DNA from: Bacteroidales bacterium
Lineage (GTDB): Bacteria > Bacteroidota > Bacteroidia > Bacteroidales > Bacteroidaceae
Length of the DNA: 13,596 bases
Assembly (NCBI GenBank): GCA_004555245.1
Contig: SFIS01000089.1
Location: 1-13,596, forward strand
Direction of reading: 5' to 3'
Shown here piece by piece: positions 13,528 to 13,596 of the stretch (position 1 is the first letter of the stretch; every line of letters begins with the position of its first letter). The position numbers and the translations under genes were made by a program. The notes below the pieces were generated by a model. It saw only the letters and a program-made list of their open reading frames with translations, did no database searches and had not been told where the DNA came from.

Positions 13528-13555
13528 TTAGTTTATGAAATTATGATTATCTTTG
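13528..13555 (+). promoter_or_regulatory. Bacteroidota -7 promoter element at the right edge
   Basis: TATCTTTG (13548-13555) is a full match to the -7 consensus and identical in word to the hflX promoter. The -33 box is poor: the nearest candidate is TTAG at 13528-13531, 16 nt upstream. Transcription would begin around 13559-13562, on top of the next start codon. Confidence 0.5.
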
Positions 13556-13559
13556 CATC

Positions 13560-13596
13560 ATGGAAAATGTTTTTCTCAAAGCAATAGCAAATGTAG
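13560..13596 (+). CDS. Start of an unidentified gene, cut by the window edge
   Basis: An ATG at 13560 opens a frame that stays open to the end, giving 12 residues, MENVFLKAIANV. The other two nearby ATG codons run into stops within a few codons. It lies 4 nt after TATCTTTG, so its mRNA would have almost no leader. Too little is visible to name it. A transposase or other mobile-element gene with a built-in promoter is possible, but this is a guess. Confidence 0.4.
   Translation, partial: MENVFLKAIANV

Overview
The window looks like chromosomal DNA of a member of the order Bacteroidales, probably Prevotella-like. Three things point there. Two stretches match the Bacteroidota promoter pattern (TTTG, 18-19 nt, TAnnTTTG), at 4917-4947 on the plus strand and 4147-4118 on the minus strand. 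A large secreted protein ends in the short basic tail typical of Prevotella surface proteins (LQGVRV...GIYIHNGKK). HflX, the DUF4954 protein and the class I fumarase all read like Bacteroidales versions. The genus is an inference.

Layout. 1-517 has no gene: a purine-rich, G-rich stretch with a duplicated hairpin repeat, then the minus-strand terminator (297-337) of the leftward unit. 518-4147 is that unit, read right to left: a promoter, a long structured leader carrying a run of nine G, a secreted multidomain protein of 1022 residues, and a 68-residue small protein six bases downstream. 4148-5356 is gene-free but rich in structure: a spaced inverted repeat, eight tandem copies of a 22-bp unit, a clear plus-strand promoter, and a roughly 400-nt leader holding a 5' hairpin and a mosaic of triloop hairpins built on a 28-bp motif used twice directly and once inverted. 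5357-13451 is a rightward train of six genes: hflX, a DUF4954 hexapeptide-repeat protein (4-bp overlap), class I fumarase, a fold-type I arginine decarboxylase, a spermidine synthase homologue and agmatinase. 13452-13596 holds a strong -7 promoter element and the first 12 codons of a gene cut by the window edge, possibly leaderless.

How the genes work together. The last three genes form a polyamine set: arginine to agmatine (SpeA type), agmatine to putrescine plus urea (SpeB), and aminopropyl transfer (SpeE). No S-adenosylmethionine decarboxylase is in the window. The main surprise is the SpeE homologue. Its fold motifs and overall sequence are well kept, but four acidic positions of the active-site signatures are neutral (N108, N137, G158, Q190), including the usual catalytic Asp/Glu. 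Its two partners keep every catalytic residue I can check. This suggests a changed substrate or activity rather than general decay. HflX (ribosome rescue), the DUF4954 protein and fumarase have no evident functional link to polyamines; they appear to share the transcript.
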